A program made the translations under genes and the position numbers. Of a stretch of 8,297 nucleotides of DNA, positions 8,075 to 8,297 are shown in pieces (position 1 is the first letter of the stretch; each line of letters begins with the position of its first letter). The DNA comes from Methanosphaera sp. GTDB taxonomy: Archaea; Methanobacteriota; Methanobacteria; Methanobacteriales; Methanobacteriaceae. The notes beneath the pieces are model-generated. The model did not search any database, was not told where the DNA came from, and saw only the letters and a program-made list of their open reading frames with translations. The stretch covers positions 1-8,297 of the forward strand of contig JAJQHG010000162.1 of the NCBI GenBank assembly GCA_021199865.1, written 5' to 3'.

Positions 8075-8119
8075 GGGAACTTATTAACATGAGTTTATGG
8101 TTTTATTAATATTATTCCC
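8075..8119 (-). promoter_or_regulatory. Possible leader hairpin upstream of ileS
   Basis: On the transcript strand, GGGAAT (8119-8114) can pair with GTTCCC (8080-8075), counting one G-U pair. Directly inside, TATTAA (8111-8106) pairs perfectly with TTAATA (8087-8082), leaving a small AA/A internal loop and an 18-base apical loop. That gives 12 pairs in an imperfect hairpin ending 17 bases before the Shine-Dalgarno. The CCC/GGG blocks stand out as almost the only G+C clusters in the 8047-8297 gap. If transcription starts near 8126, as the TATA-like box suggests, the hairpin fills most of the leader. It matches no riboswitch class I recognise. It could be a chance pairing or a DNA-level inverted repeat. 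Confidence 0.35.
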
Positions 8120-8132
8120 GTAAAATATGTAC

Positions 8133-8155
8133 TCATCTATTAGATGACTTTATAA
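8133..8155 (-). promoter_or_regulatory. Candidate ileS promoter: TATA-like box with abutting palindrome (possible operator)
   Basis: TTATAAAG at 8155-8148 on the minus strand is the best TATA-like box upstream of ileS. It predicts a start near 8126 and a leader of about 80 bases. Immediately downstream, at 8147-8133, lies a perfect palindrome with 7-base arms (TCATCTA, TAGATGA) and a single central base. A protein bound there would lie between the TATA box and the start site, the classic position for an archaeal repressor that blocks TFB or polymerase. The palindrome is directly visible; promoter and operator roles are inferred from position. Confidence 0.4.
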
Positions 8156-8174
8156 TCATTATTATTTTTGTACT

Positions 8175-8188
8175 TACTATCAATAGTA
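8175..8188. repeat. Second short palindrome upstream of the ileS promoter
   Basis: TACTAT and ATAGTA form a perfect inverted repeat with a two-base spacer (CA), about 20 bases upstream of the candidate TATA box. Its sequence differs from the 7-1-7 palindrome nearer the gene, so the two are not obviously sites for the same protein. In such A+T-rich sequence six-base arms can arise by chance. In the remaining bases 8189-8297 I see no gene, repeat or clear signal. Confidence 0.25.
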
Positions 8189-8297
8189 TTTTATGATTAG
8201 AAACAGAATTCTACTTAAAAATAATTAGAGATAAATATGTAAGTTTATAGATAAGTTAATAAATTATGGATAATTCACTAGATTATTAATAATATAC

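Noticed and set aside
8047..8297. Search for a tRNA, small RNA gene, T-box or known riboswitch upstream of ileS
   Set aside because: I found no cloverleaf, T-box core or familiar aptamer motif, and the sequence is too A+T-rich for a tRNA or rRNA.
1..8297. Search for CRISPR arrays, insertion sequences, defence genes or phage genes
   Set aside because: No spaced direct repeats, transposase motifs, terminal inverted repeats or nuclease/helicase genes were seen. The four genes explain nearly all of the coding sequence.

Overview
The window looks like a low-GC euryarchaeal methanogen of the order Methanobacteriales. Methanosphaera is my best guess, with Methanobrevibacter the main alternative. 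The reasons are a strongly A+T-rich sequence, an archaeal/eukaryal-type isoleucyl-tRNA synthetase, a small-type PurL, an archaeal PDZ-containing site-2 protease, and TATA-like boxes in place of bacterial -35/-10 promoters. The genus is inferred from composition and gene style; no marker gene settles it.

All four genes lie on the minus strand, so transcription runs from high to low coordinates. The first unit is a tight three-gene cluster: ileS (8046 to 4879), purL (4843 to 2669) and a membrane-embedded site-2-type metalloprotease (2654 to 1380). The gaps are only 35 and 14 bases, so a single operon is likely. It joins tRNA-Ile charging and the fourth step of purine synthesis with an intramembrane protease of unknown substrate. 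A pyrimidine-rich transcript stretch just after the protease stop probably ends the unit.

A 190-base, very A+T-rich gap follows. Then comes the 5' part of a family 2 glycosyltransferase (1189 to 1) that runs off the window. It has a complete N-terminal GT-A domain and the beginning of what looks like a second, degenerate copy. Its base composition is lower in G+C than the operon.

The 251 bases upstream of ileS (8047-8297) hold no gene. They carry the most interesting non-coding signals: a perfect 7-1-7 palindrome abutting a TATA-like box, a second 6-2-6 palindrome further upstream, an imperfect two-part hairpin in the predicted leader just before a good Shine-Dalgarno, and a tiny out-of-frame upstream frame with four Ile codons. 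Nothing shows a mobile element, CRISPR array, tRNA or rRNA. Apart from these control-region signals and the two-domain glycosyltransferase, this is an ordinary housekeeping region.
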